DNA of 32,811 bases from Burkholderia sp. Bp9142 (lineage in GTDB: Bacteria; Pseudomonadota; Gammaproteobacteria; Burkholderiales; Burkholderiaceae): assembly GCF_003853415.1 (NCBI RefSeq), contig NZ_QTPP01000063.1, forward strand, positions 1 through 32,811, given 5' to 3'. The notes below the pieces were generated by a model. That model ran no database searches and had not been told where the DNA came from. It was given only the letters and a program-made list of their open reading frames with translations. Of this stretch, positions 24,431 to 31,811 are shown piece after piece. Both the position numbers and the translations under genes were made by a program. The stretch's first letter is position 1. Every line of letters starts with the position of its first letter.

Positions 24431-24683
24431 CCGCTTCGTGTTGAAAATTCAGTACGTTACGGAGGTTATCCACTGTGAGGCCGCGGGCTTGTTAACTATC
24501 ACTACGTATGTATACGAACTCTGTTAACACCTTTGGATAAGCACAGTCCGGCGACTGTGATCCGGGCGGGATATGCACTGCGCGCGGTGGACTGACAACC
24601 AAGTCGGCAGGCTGTGAGGCCTGCGGTCAATGTGCGAACGGTCGGGTCTGTAGAATCGCCGGCGCTTGTGTTCACCGGTCCAG

Positions 24684-25059
24684 GTGTTGAAGGACAACGC
24701 GGCGCGTTATCGCGTATCACAAAAGATCGCCTTCGGTGAACACACGGGCGAATGCCTGATCGACATGGCCGAAGGGCGACTGGTGAGCGTGACGATCCTG
24801 TTCGATACGATTCGCTTCCTCGACGCGAGCATCACGGAGTCGAAGATCGTTCGGTCGATCGCGAAGTCGTCGGGATTGGCTGTGGCAAGCGGGCGTCCCA
24901 CAGAGGCGCGACTCGAGCCGTGTTCTTGGGGCGGAGTTTCGCTACGATCCCAGGCAAGGAGATTTGAGTGATGGGCGACTGCTTGTCGTTGTCACCGATA
25001 CCAGTGTGAAGCACGGCACCGAATTCAAGATTCTCAACGATCCTGCCAACGATGATTAA
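24684..25059 (+). pseudogene. Frameshifted gene of unknown function
   Basis: Two good protein-like segments lie in different frames. The first (GTG at 24684, or TTG at 24666) reads VLKDNAARYRVSQKIAFGEH and continues in the same style to SGLAVASG at about 24894. The second, in the +1 frame, reads RVLGAEFRYDPRQGDLSDG and then LLVVVTDTSVKHGTEFKIL, ending at TAA 25057-25059. Codon use and amino-acid style switch from one frame to the other between about 24890 and 24930, so one base has been gained or two lost. I do not recognise the family. Its place just before a vgrG fragment, in lower-GC DNA, suggests a relic of an earlier effector or immunity locus. A sequencing error could also explain the shift. 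Confidence 0.6.
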
Positions 25060-25150
25060 CAGTGAAGCCCTGATAAACCGGTAAAATCCCGCGCGATAGA
25101 TAGTGTGAGAGACACCATCCGAGGGTGCTGAAATAAAAAAGGGCTGCATT

Positions 25151-26581
25151 ATGAACATGCCGGACATCGGCACCTCGATTCGCGGTGGCTTGCTTCAGCA
25201 GAACCGTTTGCTCAAGCTGGATACGCCGCTTGGCGCCAACGCACTCACCGTACAGCGCGCGGTGGGCCGATCGAGGATCGGCCGAGACTATTCATTCACG
25301 CTCGACGTGATATCGGGCGACGACGGCTTCGAACTCAAGAAGCTGATCGCGCAGCCTGCGACGCTCTGGATTCGGCAGGCGGACAATTCCTACCGGCCCA
25401 TCAGTGGGTACGTGTACGCCGCTCGTCGACTCGGCGCGAACGGCAGTCTGACGACCTATCAGTTGGAACTGCACGCATGGATGCATGTGCTCCGGTTTCG
25501 TCGGGACGAGAAGATCTGGATCGACAAGAACGCCGAGGACATCATTTCCGACGTGCTCGGCATGCATCCGGAAGCGCGCGGGCAGTTTCGCTTTGTCTTG
25601 TCGCAGCCTTTGCCGAACCGGTCGTTCACGCGACAGAATGAAACGGACTGGAACCTCGTGCACCGGTTGATGGAAGACGAGGGGCTCTACTGCGCGTGGC
25701 AGCAGGCCGACGACGGCAAGTCGCATACGCTATTGATTACCGACAACCTGCAGGCGTTCGCACCGCTGTCACCCGAAACCGTGCGTTTCTATCACGGTGG
25801 CGCGGCTGGTGAAGCCGACGCGTTCACGCAATGGTCGGGCACGCGCACGCTGCAGAGCGTGACCCTGGCGACACGTACGTTCGATTACAAGAATCCGGCG
25901 CAGGCGGCAAACCCAAAGGGTACGTCGCTGCCGACCATGGGCGGCCAGGGCGCATTGCCCGACCAGCTCGAGGTGTACGAGTACACGGGCGGTTATACGT
26001 ATCTGGACCAGTCGCGTGGCGACCACCTGTCGAAGATCCGGATGGAGGGATGGGAGTCGCAGGCGAAGCGCTTCCTCGGGGCGGGTGGCGTGCGGGGCAT
26101 TGATGCGGGGCGGCGTTTCACGCTTGCCGATCATCCTGAGCACGATCGCGATTCCGCCGAGCAGCGCGAGTTTGCCGCGATCGAAGTCGCATGGTGGATT
26201 GAGAACAACCTGCCGGTGCCCGGCACCGAATCCGATTTCCCGCATAGCCTGGCGCGCGCGCTGGACCGGACACGCGCTCGATACGAAAACACGCCTGGGC
26301 TGCAGGTATCGCACGACGACGGCTCGGTCGGCTTCTATCTCGTCGAGGTCGAGGCGCAGCGCGTGAGCGTGCCGTATCGCAGCCCGTTTGAACACGAGAA
26401 GCCGAAGATGCATCTCGAGACGGCGATCGTCGTCGGGCCCCAGGGTGAAGAGGTTTATACCGACGAGCTGAAGCGGATTCGCGTGCAGTTCGTATGGGAC
26501 CGCCTTAACCCTGGCAACGAGAACGCGTCGTGCTGGGTGCGCGTCGTGCAGTCGGATACCGTCGGCGGAATGCCTGGCTGA
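25151..26581 (+). pseudogene. vgrG: Truncated type VI secretion tip protein VgrG
   Basis: VgrG trimers form the spike of the type VI secretion system. The 476-residue frame begins like Burkholderia VgrGs. It contains the gp27-like domain, with a PATLWIRQAD...RPISGYVYAA segment near residues 75-95, QNETDWNLVHRLMEDEGLYCAW at about 163-184 and DYKNPAQ near 240. It ends at the start of the gp5-like region, after ELKRIRVQFVWDR...CWVRVVQSDTVGG. Intact proteins continue through an OB fold and the beta-helix needle, so about the last third or more is missing. After VGG the frame reads MPG and stops, where it meets a different coding frame from a toxin-like gene. It cannot make a normal spike. Short intact VgrG variants are unlikely given the break point. 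Confidence 0.88.
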
Positions 26582-26669
26582 CGAAGGTAAGGTCGAAGCG
26601 TGGCTCAAGGCGAAATACGGCCCGAAAATTGCCGAGGGATGGCCGGACATTCTTGCCAAGATAGGCAAG

Positions 26670-27371
26670 ATGCCAATGTTCGGCAAAGACAAGGTCTTTA
26701 CCGATGTCGCATCGTTCAGCGGCGAGATCAAGGCACTGACGGCAAAGGAGCTCGCGGGCAAGAAGGTGTTTCGCGTGTTTGGCAACCCGTCCGAACTGGC
26801 GATATACCCGGGTGGTAGCTCGGCGGGCGGCAGAAGCCCCGCGTTCTGGGGATTCGGCGAGCCGCCGAAGACCGCGGAGGAGTGGCGCAGGCTTTGTGCG
26901 GTGCTGGATGCGTGGAACGGCAACGGGTTCATCGTGGTCATGCAGTTGCCGCACGATTTCGGTGAGCGGATGCCGACAGCCAATGCGTGGGCTGGCAAGA
27001 TTGCCGAGCAGTATGGCTCGGTGACGCCCGTTCAGTATCTTGAAGGCGGCGCCGATCAATTGGTCGTCGACTTCGGCAAACTGTCGGAATATGTGACCGC
27101 AGAAGGAAACAAGATCAAGAAGGAATTCGAGAATTTCGCCGGGCACGCGAATCTGCACGTCGAGAGGGAGTTCGACGGCGTCAAGATCGAGTTCCACAAG
27201 ACGAACTGGGAGAATGTCGAGAAGGTCTACGGCTACAGCAAGTACGAGGACGACATCCACTACTCGACGGATACGCGTCGGCTGGCGAGTGACGAAATCC
27301 AGACCAAGGCGACCAACAGCAAAGTGACCGCAGCGACACGATCGGCAGCGAATTACGAAGGTCAGCGATGA
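26670..27371 (+). CDS. Toxin-like C-terminal fragment, candidate T6SS effector domain
   Basis: The frame is open and protein-like from the vgrG break point at about 26571 (LADEGKVEAWLKAKYGP, then IAEGWPDILAKIGK), but the first ATG is at 26670, giving 233 residues. It looks like the C-terminal toxin part of a larger effector whose N-terminus was lost. The segment KKVFRVFGNPSELAIYPGGS, then SPAFWGFGEPPKTAEEW and QYLEGGADQLVVDF, resembles polymorphic-toxin tips with an R-first, ADP-ribosyltransferase-like layout. I hold that only as a tentative idea. The stop overlaps the next gene's start by four bases (ATGA), the usual coupling of toxin and immunity genes. No ribosome binding site is obvious, so expression may be lost. 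Confidence 0.6.
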   Translation: MPMFGKDKVFTDVASFSGEIKALTAKELAGKKVFRVFGNPSELAIYPGGSSAGGRSPAFWGFGEPPKTAEEWRRLCAVLDAWNGNGFIVVMQLPHDFGERMPTANAWAGKIAEQYGSVTPVQYLEGGADQLVVDFGKLSEYVTAEGNKIKKEFENFAGHANLHVEREFDGVKIEFHKTNWENVEKVYGYSKYEDDIHYSTDTRRLASDEIQTKATNSKVTAATRSAANYEGQR

Positions 27372-28444
27372 CGAATACGATCAAGCAATACGACATGACG
27401 GATGACACGACGCGGCGCAGGATTTTCTGGCTGCTTCAACGGCTGACCAGCTTTTCGCTCTGGAAGCGCAAGCGCGATGCCTTTGTGATCTTCGCGAACG
27501 AGTATGAAAATGCGGTGAAGACTTGGCCGGAAGACGATCCGGAGCGCGTACACGCAGACCATTTGCCGACCATCTTCGAAATACTCGCTTCTTACGATCG
27601 AGGATTGACGGAGCTGGCCCGGGGGTATCGATTCGTGTGGCAGCGTGGCGAGCCGCTGGAGTACGCGATTGATCGGTACGACTATTTGAACGCGTATTTC
27701 TTCCCGCATCAGGATTACTGGGAGCGCGGTGCGCAGATGGCTGCCTACCCGCCGAAGATCGATGCGCTGGCCCAACTGCTGCACGCATCGGAATACCAGA
27801 TGGAGAATGCTCCGTTAGAGCCGTCGAGTTTGAACAACGACCTAGCACAACTGCGCTCGGTAGGGCTGCTGCTGTCCCCGGGTGCATACGAGAACACCTT
27901 CTACACGCTCCCGTATCCGGTGTTTCCGGAGAACCTGCCCGAGGTTCCGGAGGCCGTCGGGCCGGTGATCAAGTCCGGCGACAAGGTGCCTTGCGACGGT
28001 ATCTGGGAACCCGTTGCCGTTGAGCAATCGAAGTTGCTGGGTGTCGTGCCGGTCGGCAATCGCAGTTTGCGCGGCAATGGCTGCTTCAACTATTTGATCC
28101 GCGACATCCGCGCGCCCAACCTCAGGGATGACGAGACGAGAACGGCCGTCAAGACGCACTGGCGACTGTTGTGGGAAGACAAGCGATACGTGGACGGCGT
28201 CATCCCCGACGAATCGCAGTATTTCCTCGAGCCGCCGCAAGCGCCGCGGCCGAACCAGGAAACCGTCGCGCAGGTTCGCACCGGCGATCGCTGCCCGGTT
28301 ACCGGTGAATGGCAGACGGACGAATACGGTGGCAAGACGCTGCGCGTCGAAGCCGGGGCGGCCATGCCGGACATGCTGGTCAGGGACAACTTGGGCGAGC
28401 TCAAGGTGCACTGGGTGACGTGGCGTCTGGTGAGGCGTGCGTAG
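27368..28444 (+). CDS. Probable T6SS immunity protein (Imm71/Imm72-like)
   Basis: This is a 358-residue soluble protein without a signal peptide or membrane helix. The N-terminal half (MTDDTTRRRIFWLLQRLTSF and an acidic helical region) and the C-terminal half differ in style. The C-terminal half contains two related modules, SGDKVPCDGIWEPV near residue 202 and TGDRCPVTGEWQTDEYGGK near 306. Each has the pattern G-D-x-x-P-x-x-G-x-W, and each closes in a segment with HW..W/L (KTHWRLLWED; VHWVTWRLVRRA). This arrangement resembles Imm71/Imm72 family immunity proteins of Burkholderia type VI loci, from memory of the family. It overlaps the toxin-like gene by four bases. It would protect against the toxin, and may persist as an orphan immunity gene. 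Confidence 0.72.
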   Translation: MTNTIKQYDMTDDTTRRRIFWLLQRLTSFSLWKRKRDAFVIFANEYENAVKTWPEDDPERVHADHLPTIFEILASYDRGLTELARGYRFVWQRGEPLEYAIDRYDYLNAYFFPHQDYWERGAQMAAYPPKIDALAQLLHASEYQMENAPLEPSSLNNDLAQLRSVGLLLSPGAYENTFYTLPYPVFPENLPEVPEAVGPVIKSGDKVPCDGIWEPVAVEQSKLLGVVPVGNRSLRGNGCFNYLIRDIRAPNLRDDETRTAVKTHWRLLWEDKRYVDGVIPDESQYFLEPPQAPRPNQETVAQVRTGDRCPVTGEWQTDEYGGKTLRVEAGAAMPDMLVRDNLGELKVHWVTWRLVRRA

Positions 28445-28490
28445 CGCGGCAGCGGAAGGACAGGCGGATGGCCCGCCTCGGGAGATGGGC

Positions 28491-28772
28491 ATGAGCAGAT
28501 TGAATTTCGGCACGGTGGACCGCTGTTCCGTCAAATTCAATACCGCGACGCTTCTTGGCCTGCAGGCGGCCTACGAGAACTTCTCGACGACCGATCAGGA
28601 TCCGCGCAATTTCGAGATCGGCATCACGGACGAACGTGAGGCACGTGGGGCTCCGATGGACGAGCACGACGTCATCAGCGTCACGTTCGTTGCAAGGATG
28701 CTACCCGGCATGCGCGGGCTCGGCAATGCAAGCCCTCTCGGAACGTCGGTCAAGTACGTGGTCTCCCCGTAA
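28491..28772 (+). CDS. Small protein of unknown function downstream of the immunity gene
   Basis: This is a 93-residue protein starting MSRLNFGTVDRCSVKFNTA. A GGAG site six bases upstream supports ATG 28491; an ATG two codons earlier (28485) is possible. It has no signal peptide or membrane helix. It is acidic in the middle (FSTTDQDPRNFEIGITDER) and ends in a short beta-like segment (GTSVKYVVSP). It follows the immunity-type gene by 46 bases and shares its direction, so it is probably part of the same effector-immunity module. I do not recognise the family. Confidence 0.6.
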   Translation: MSRLNFGTVDRCSVKFNTATLLGLQAAYENFSTTDQDPRNFEIGITDEREARGAPMDEHDVISVTFVARMLPGMRGLGNASPLGTSVKYVVSP

Positions 28773-29288
28773 ACCGGCGAGATTCTCGGGATTTACCTGA
28801 CCAAGTGACGTCCGTGCCGGCGTAGCGCTTGATCGTCACGTGTGGATAACCGGCACGCAAAACGATCCGAAACGCTGTGCAACCCACCGGTGAGCATCGA
28901 CCCGAAGCGCCCACGCGGATGTTGACAACCCGAGCGCAGCCGAATCAAAACCCTGTGCATTGGCTCGGTGAAGCCGGTGTGGATATCGCCGCCCAAAGCC
29001 ACTCAAAATGCTGTGCGCCTCAAAGGTGAGGGATTCGACGAGCGGTGGCATGCTGAGTCGTTGCGGCTGATGTGGATATCCTGCGCTGAAACGACGCCAA
29101 ACCCTGTGACATCGGAGCCGAAAAGGATGCGCCCATTGGCGAACGCCTCGTGACGAGATTCGCGGTGTGGATAACCACCCCGAAAGCGAATCCAAATGCT
29201 GTGGGCCCGAATGGTGGGCGTGAGCGCTTTCGGGCTAGTTGAGCCGGACCCCAGGCAACGGCCGCCAACGCGGCGCGCATTGTACCGA
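28773..29288. other. Right border of the accessory island, repeat-rich, no gene seen
   Basis: These 516 bases separate the small island gene from the anti-sigma gene. They contain the five direct units of the island repeat. Short open frames across them in both directions only reflect the repeats and show no conserved protein character. Confidence 0.6.
28841..29203 (+). repeat. Five direct copies of a degenerate 38-bp repeat with DnaA-box-like core
   Basis: Units lie at 28841-28879, 28920-28957, 28978-29015, 29071-29108 and 29166-29203. Each begins TGTGGATA(A/T)C (the second, TGTTGACAAC, is decayed) and ends CTGTG. The start-to-CTGTG distance is 33 bases, or 34 in the first unit. Inside, a CAAA or GAAA block with partly conserved bases precedes the CTGTG. 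Spacers vary from 20 to 57 bases. Units 1 and 5 contain TGTGGATAA, the reverse complement of the DnaA box TTATCCACA; units 3 and 4 differ from it by one base. Confidence 0.8.
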
Positions 29289-30050
29289 TCAAATCTGCTG
29301 ATCGAGCGCCCGCGCGACTGCCTGTTCACCAAGACTATCGGCCGGCCCGACCACCGCGAAGTTAATCCCGTTCACCGACCCATACCGCGCCAGCAACGCG
29401 CCATCCACGCGTTGCCCGGCCGGCAGCAGCCGATGTGCCGATTCCGCTGGCCGGAGATAGAAGCTCAGCGTCCGCCCGGCATTGTCCTCATAGAGCACCA
29501 TCGCAGCCGTGGCCCCGCTGTCGGTCGTGAACAGCCGCCCGCCGACCGGCCTGAACCCCGCCGCACTCAAATCCGGCAGCTTCGCCGACGCGCCGACGCG
29601 CCGAGTGAGCCACCCCTGCAAATCCCCCGCACTCGTCGGCCGGAAATCCACCTTCGCCGTCTGATCGACCACCATCATCCGGTAAGCCTCGACCGCATCG
29701 CTCATCGGCGCGATGGGCGGCGGCGCGTTCCACCCGCGCGCCTGCCACCCGCCGAACGTTCCGAGCCCGATACAGAACACGAACGAAGCGGCCATCGCGA
29801 ACCGCATCCGCGAGCGCTCCGCACGCCGCGCGCGAATCGCCGCCGGATCGAGCTCGGGATTCTCCCCCGGCATCCGCACGCTCTCCAGCGCGGCGCGCAA
29901 CCGCTGCGCATCCTGCTGCCATTGCTTCACCTGTTCCGCACTTTCCGGATGCAGCGCGAGGTATCGCTCGACCGCGGCGCGCGCATCGTCGTCGAGCTGG
30001 CCGTCGACATAGGCCTGGAGATCGTGTTCGTCGGGGCGGAGGGTGTTCAT
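29289..30050 (-). CDS. Transmembrane anti-sigma factor
   Basis: This is a 253-residue anti-sigma factor for the ECF sigma factor just upstream. The cytoplasmic N-terminus opens with DEHDLQAYVDGQLDDDARAAVERYLALHP, the typical start of anti-sigma domains, but lacks the HxxxCxxC zinc site. One transmembrane helix lies at about residues 84-103 (FAMAASFVFCIGLGTFGGW). The remaining 150 residues are periplasmic and include GFRPVGGRLFTTDSGATAAMVLYED, seen in many such proteins. The ATG at 30050 overlaps the sigma stop as ATGA, so the two are made together. A signal would release the sigma factor, either by a change in the periplasmic part or by proteolysis; the signal is not known. Confidence 0.88.
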   Translation of the reverse strand: MNTLRPDEHDLQAYVDGQLDDDARAAVERYLALHPESAEQVKQWQQDAQRLRAALESVRMPGENPELDPAAIRARRAERSRMRFAMAASFVFCIGLGTFGGWQARGWNAPPPIAPMSDAVEAYRMMVVDQTAKVDFRPTSAGDLQGWLTRRVGASAKLPDLSAAGFRPVGGRLFTTDSGATAAMVLYEDNAGRTLSFYLRPAESAHRLLPAGQRVDGALLARYGSVNGINFAVVGPADSLGEQAVARALDQQI

Positions 30051-30565
30051 TTCATCAAGCGGAGAGAAGGAGCGGGAAGCTCGCCGTCGCTGAGCTGGCG
30101 CAGCGCCTGGCGCGCGCGGGAAAGTCGCGACATCACGGTGCCAATCGGCACGTCGAGCAGGTCGGCGACTTCCTGATACGTGAAGCCTTCGACCGCGACG
30201 AGCAGCAGCAGGCTGCGCTGCTCGTCGGACAGGCGGCCGAACGCTTCGAGCGTCGCGCGCGCGGCGACCTCGCGTTCGGCGGAAGGCCAGTGCGGCTCGT
30301 CGTCGGTGCGGATCCGGCCGAGCAGCCACGCGTAGCGCTTCGCGCTGCGTTTGCCGTCGAGAAACTGCCGGTAAAGGATCGTGAAGAGCCAGCTGCGCAG
30401 CGATGCGTCGTCGCGGCGGCTGGTCCAGCGCGACAGCGCGCGCTCGAGCGTCGACTGGACGAGATCGTCGGCCGCATGGACGTCGCGCGCCAGCCAGAGC
30501 GCGAAACGTCGCAGCCTGGGGATGAGTTCGCGCAACGCGTCGTCGTCGGGGGCGTTTGGGGGCAT
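30047..30565 (-). CDS. ECF-family RNA polymerase sigma factor
   Basis: This is a 172-residue ECF sigma factor. Region 2 (about residues 10-75) has RRFALWLARDVHAADDLVQSTLERALSRW and the WLFTILYRQFLD segment. Region 4 (about 110-165) has LSDEQRSLLLLVAVEGFTYQEVADLLDVPIGTVMSRLSRARQAL. A GTG at 30601 would extend the protein, but it lies at about the transcription start expected from the promoter at 30606-30630, so ATG 30565 is preferred. The stop overlaps the anti-sigma start. The promoter in front and a twin promoter facing the peroxidase gene suggest that this sigma factor controls both its own operon and the catalase-cytochrome b561 pair. Confidence 0.92.
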   Translation of the reverse strand: MPPNAPDDDALRELIPRLRRFALWLARDVHAADDLVQSTLERALSRWTSRRDDASLRSWLFTILYRQFLDGKRSAKRYAWLLGRIRTDDEPHWPSAEREVAARATLEAFGRLSDEQRSLLLLVAVEGFTYQEVADLLDVPIGTVMSRLSRARQALRQLSDGELPAPSLRLMK

Positions 30566-30605
30566 GGCCTGGGCGCTAGCCGATAAGCATGGAGATGCCA
30601 CGTAG

Positions 30606-30630
30606 GACGCCGGTCGGCGCCGCTTATTCC
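30606..30630 (-). promoter_or_regulatory. ECF-type promoter of the sigma/anti-sigma operon
   Basis: On the minus strand GGAATAA (30630-30624) and CGTC (30609-30606) leave 16 bases between GGAAT and CGTC, the usual ECF promoter geometry. It is the mirror image of the promoter at 30656-30680: GGAATAA(A)GCGGC and GGCGTCCTACG occur on both strands. Confidence 0.8.
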
Positions 30631-30655
30631 GTCAGCATAGGAAAAATTTCTTCAT

Positions 30656-30680
30656 GGAATAAAGCGGCGCGGGCGGCGTC
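30656..30680 (+). promoter_or_regulatory. ECF-type promoter of the catalase-cytochrome b561 operon
   Basis: GGAATAA (30656-30662) and CGTC (30677-30680) leave 16 bases between GGAAT and CGTC, exactly as in the divergent twin. It lies 42 bases before the peroxidase ATG. Together the two promoters form a long inverted repeat at 30601-30685 around a short AT-rich centre. Confidence 0.8.
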
Positions 30681-30722
30681 CTACGCCTGTTCGACAATGA
30701 TCTGACGATCGGGAGTGCATCC

Positions 30723-31811
30723 ATGAAGCAATCTTCCTCTTCTTCGCCGCCGCGCGAACCCGGGCGCGGGTGGTGGCGCTGGGCCGTGATCGGCGGCGCG
30801 GTGGCCGGCGTGGCCGTAACGTTCGGGTATGTCGGCGGCTGGCTCGCGCCGGCGCGTCTGACCCCGCACCGGCTCGTCGACGCGCTGCAGACGGCCGGCG
30901 GTGAGCATCCGGGTTTCCGGCGCAATCACGCGAAGGGCGTGTGCGTGACCGGCTACTTCGAGGGCAACGGCGCCGCGAGCGCGTATTCGGTCGCGCCGTT
31001 CTTCAAGGCGGTGCGCACGCCGGTGGTCGGGCGGTTCGCGCTGCCGGGCGGGAATCCGTATGCGCCCGACAGCAGCGTGCCGATCCGCAGCCTCGCGCTG
31101 AAGCTCACCGCGCCGGACGGCCAGCAATGGCGGACCGGGATGAACGCGATGCCCGTGTTTCCGGTGGCGACGCCGAAGGCGTTCTACGCGCAGTTGCTGG
31201 CGACCCGGCCGGATCCGGCGACGGGCAAGCCCGATCCGGTGAAGGTGAAGGCGTTTTTCGGCGCGCATCCGGAGACGGCCGCGTTCCGCGCATGGGTGAA
31301 GGGTGCGAAGCCGAGCGCGAGCTACGTCACCGAAAGCTATTACGGGCTGAACGCGTTCTACTTCGTCGACGCGTCGGGCAAGCGCCAGGCGGTGAGGTGG
31401 CGGGTCGTGCCGGAGCAGACGGCCGGCGCCGGCGACGTCGCCACGGCCGCGGATCCGAACGTGTTGCAGCAGGACCTGACGCGGCGCATCGCGGACGGTG
31501 CGCAGAAGTGGAAGCTGCTGGTCACGTTGGCCGAGCCCGGAGATCAGGTGGACGACGCGACGAAGACCTGGCCCGCGCAGCGGACGACGATCGACGCGGG
31601 GACGCTCGTGCTCGATCGCGTGGAGCCGCAGGACAGCGGGCCGTGCCGGGACGTGAATTACGACCCGACGGTGTTGCCGCAGGGGATTCAGGTGTCGGGG
31701 GATCCGTTGCTGGCGGCGCGGTCGGCGGCTTATGCGGATTCGTATCTGCGCAGGACGAGTGAAGAGGCCGGCGTGGCCGGCGCGGCGCGATTGAGTGCGG
31801 AGGGACGGTGA
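30723..31811 (+). CDS. Catalase-family haem peroxidase (SrpA-like), membrane-anchored
   Basis: This is a 362-residue protein of the small catalase-related peroxidase family. A proline/serine-rich start and one membrane helix or uncleaved signal (about residues 18-40) should place the enzyme in the periplasm. The distal haem histidine is H69 in RRNHAKGVCVTGYFEGNG, matching the HAKG motif of catalases. The substrate-side motif reads GMNAMPVFPVATP near residue 140, and the proximal ligand is probably Y337 in RSAAYADSY. It is much shorter than true catalases (about 480 or more residues), as expected for SrpA-like enzymes, which act as peroxidases. The stop shares one base with the cytochrome b561 ATG. 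The ECF promoter just upstream suggests induction by oxidative or related stress. Confidence 0.9.
   Translation: MKQSSSSSPPREPGRGWWRWAVIGGAVAGVAVTFGYVGGWLAPARLTPHRLVDALQTAGGEHPGFRRNHAKGVCVTGYFEGNGAASAYSVAPFFKAVRTPVVGRFALPGGNPYAPDSSVPIRSLALKLTAPDGQQWRTGMNAMPVFPVATPKAFYAQLLATRPDPATGKPDPVKVKAFFGAHPETAAFRAWVKGAKPSASYVTESYYGLNAFYFVDASGKRQAVRWRVVPEQTAGAGDVATAADPNVLQQDLTRRIADGAQKWKLLVTLAEPGDQVDDATKTWPAQRTTIDAGTLVLDRVEPQDSGPCRDVNYDPTVLPQGIQVSGDPLLAARSAAYADSYLRRTSEEAGVAGAARLSAEGR

Larger units (their letters stand above)
24118..24683. other. Left border of the accessory island, no gene seen
   Basis: After the tRNA promoter this stretch is clearly less GC-rich than the core genes. It holds many GGTTATCC/GGATAACC-type words, including a 9-bp inverted repeat GGTTATCCA (24280-24288) and TGGATAACC (24299-24307), a TTATCCACT at 24466-24474 and a GGATAA near 24535. 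Two inverted copies of the island repeat are listed separately. A TAGAAT at about 24651 could be the -10 of the broken gene that follows. Confidence 0.5.

Noticed and set aside
27368..28444. The 358-residue island gene as an enzyme
   Set aside because: No catalytic motif or signal peptide is visible. The coupled overlap with a toxin-like gene and the repeated G-D-x-x-P-x-x-G-x-W modules fit an immunity protein better.
24041..29203. tRNA-Val as the attachment site of the accessory island
   Set aside because: Integrases usually use the 3' end of a tRNA gene. The island lies on the 5' side, and I found no repeated copy of the tRNA 3' end at its far border and no integrase gene.
28841..29203. 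Five repeats as a CRISPR array
   Set aside because: Units are degenerate, spacers vary from 20 to 57 bases, and no cas gene is present.
30566..30601. GTG at 30601 as the start of the ECF sigma factor
   Set aside because: The ECF promoter at 30606-30630 would start transcription at about this GTG, leaving no room for a ribosome binding site; ATG 30565 fits the family start.
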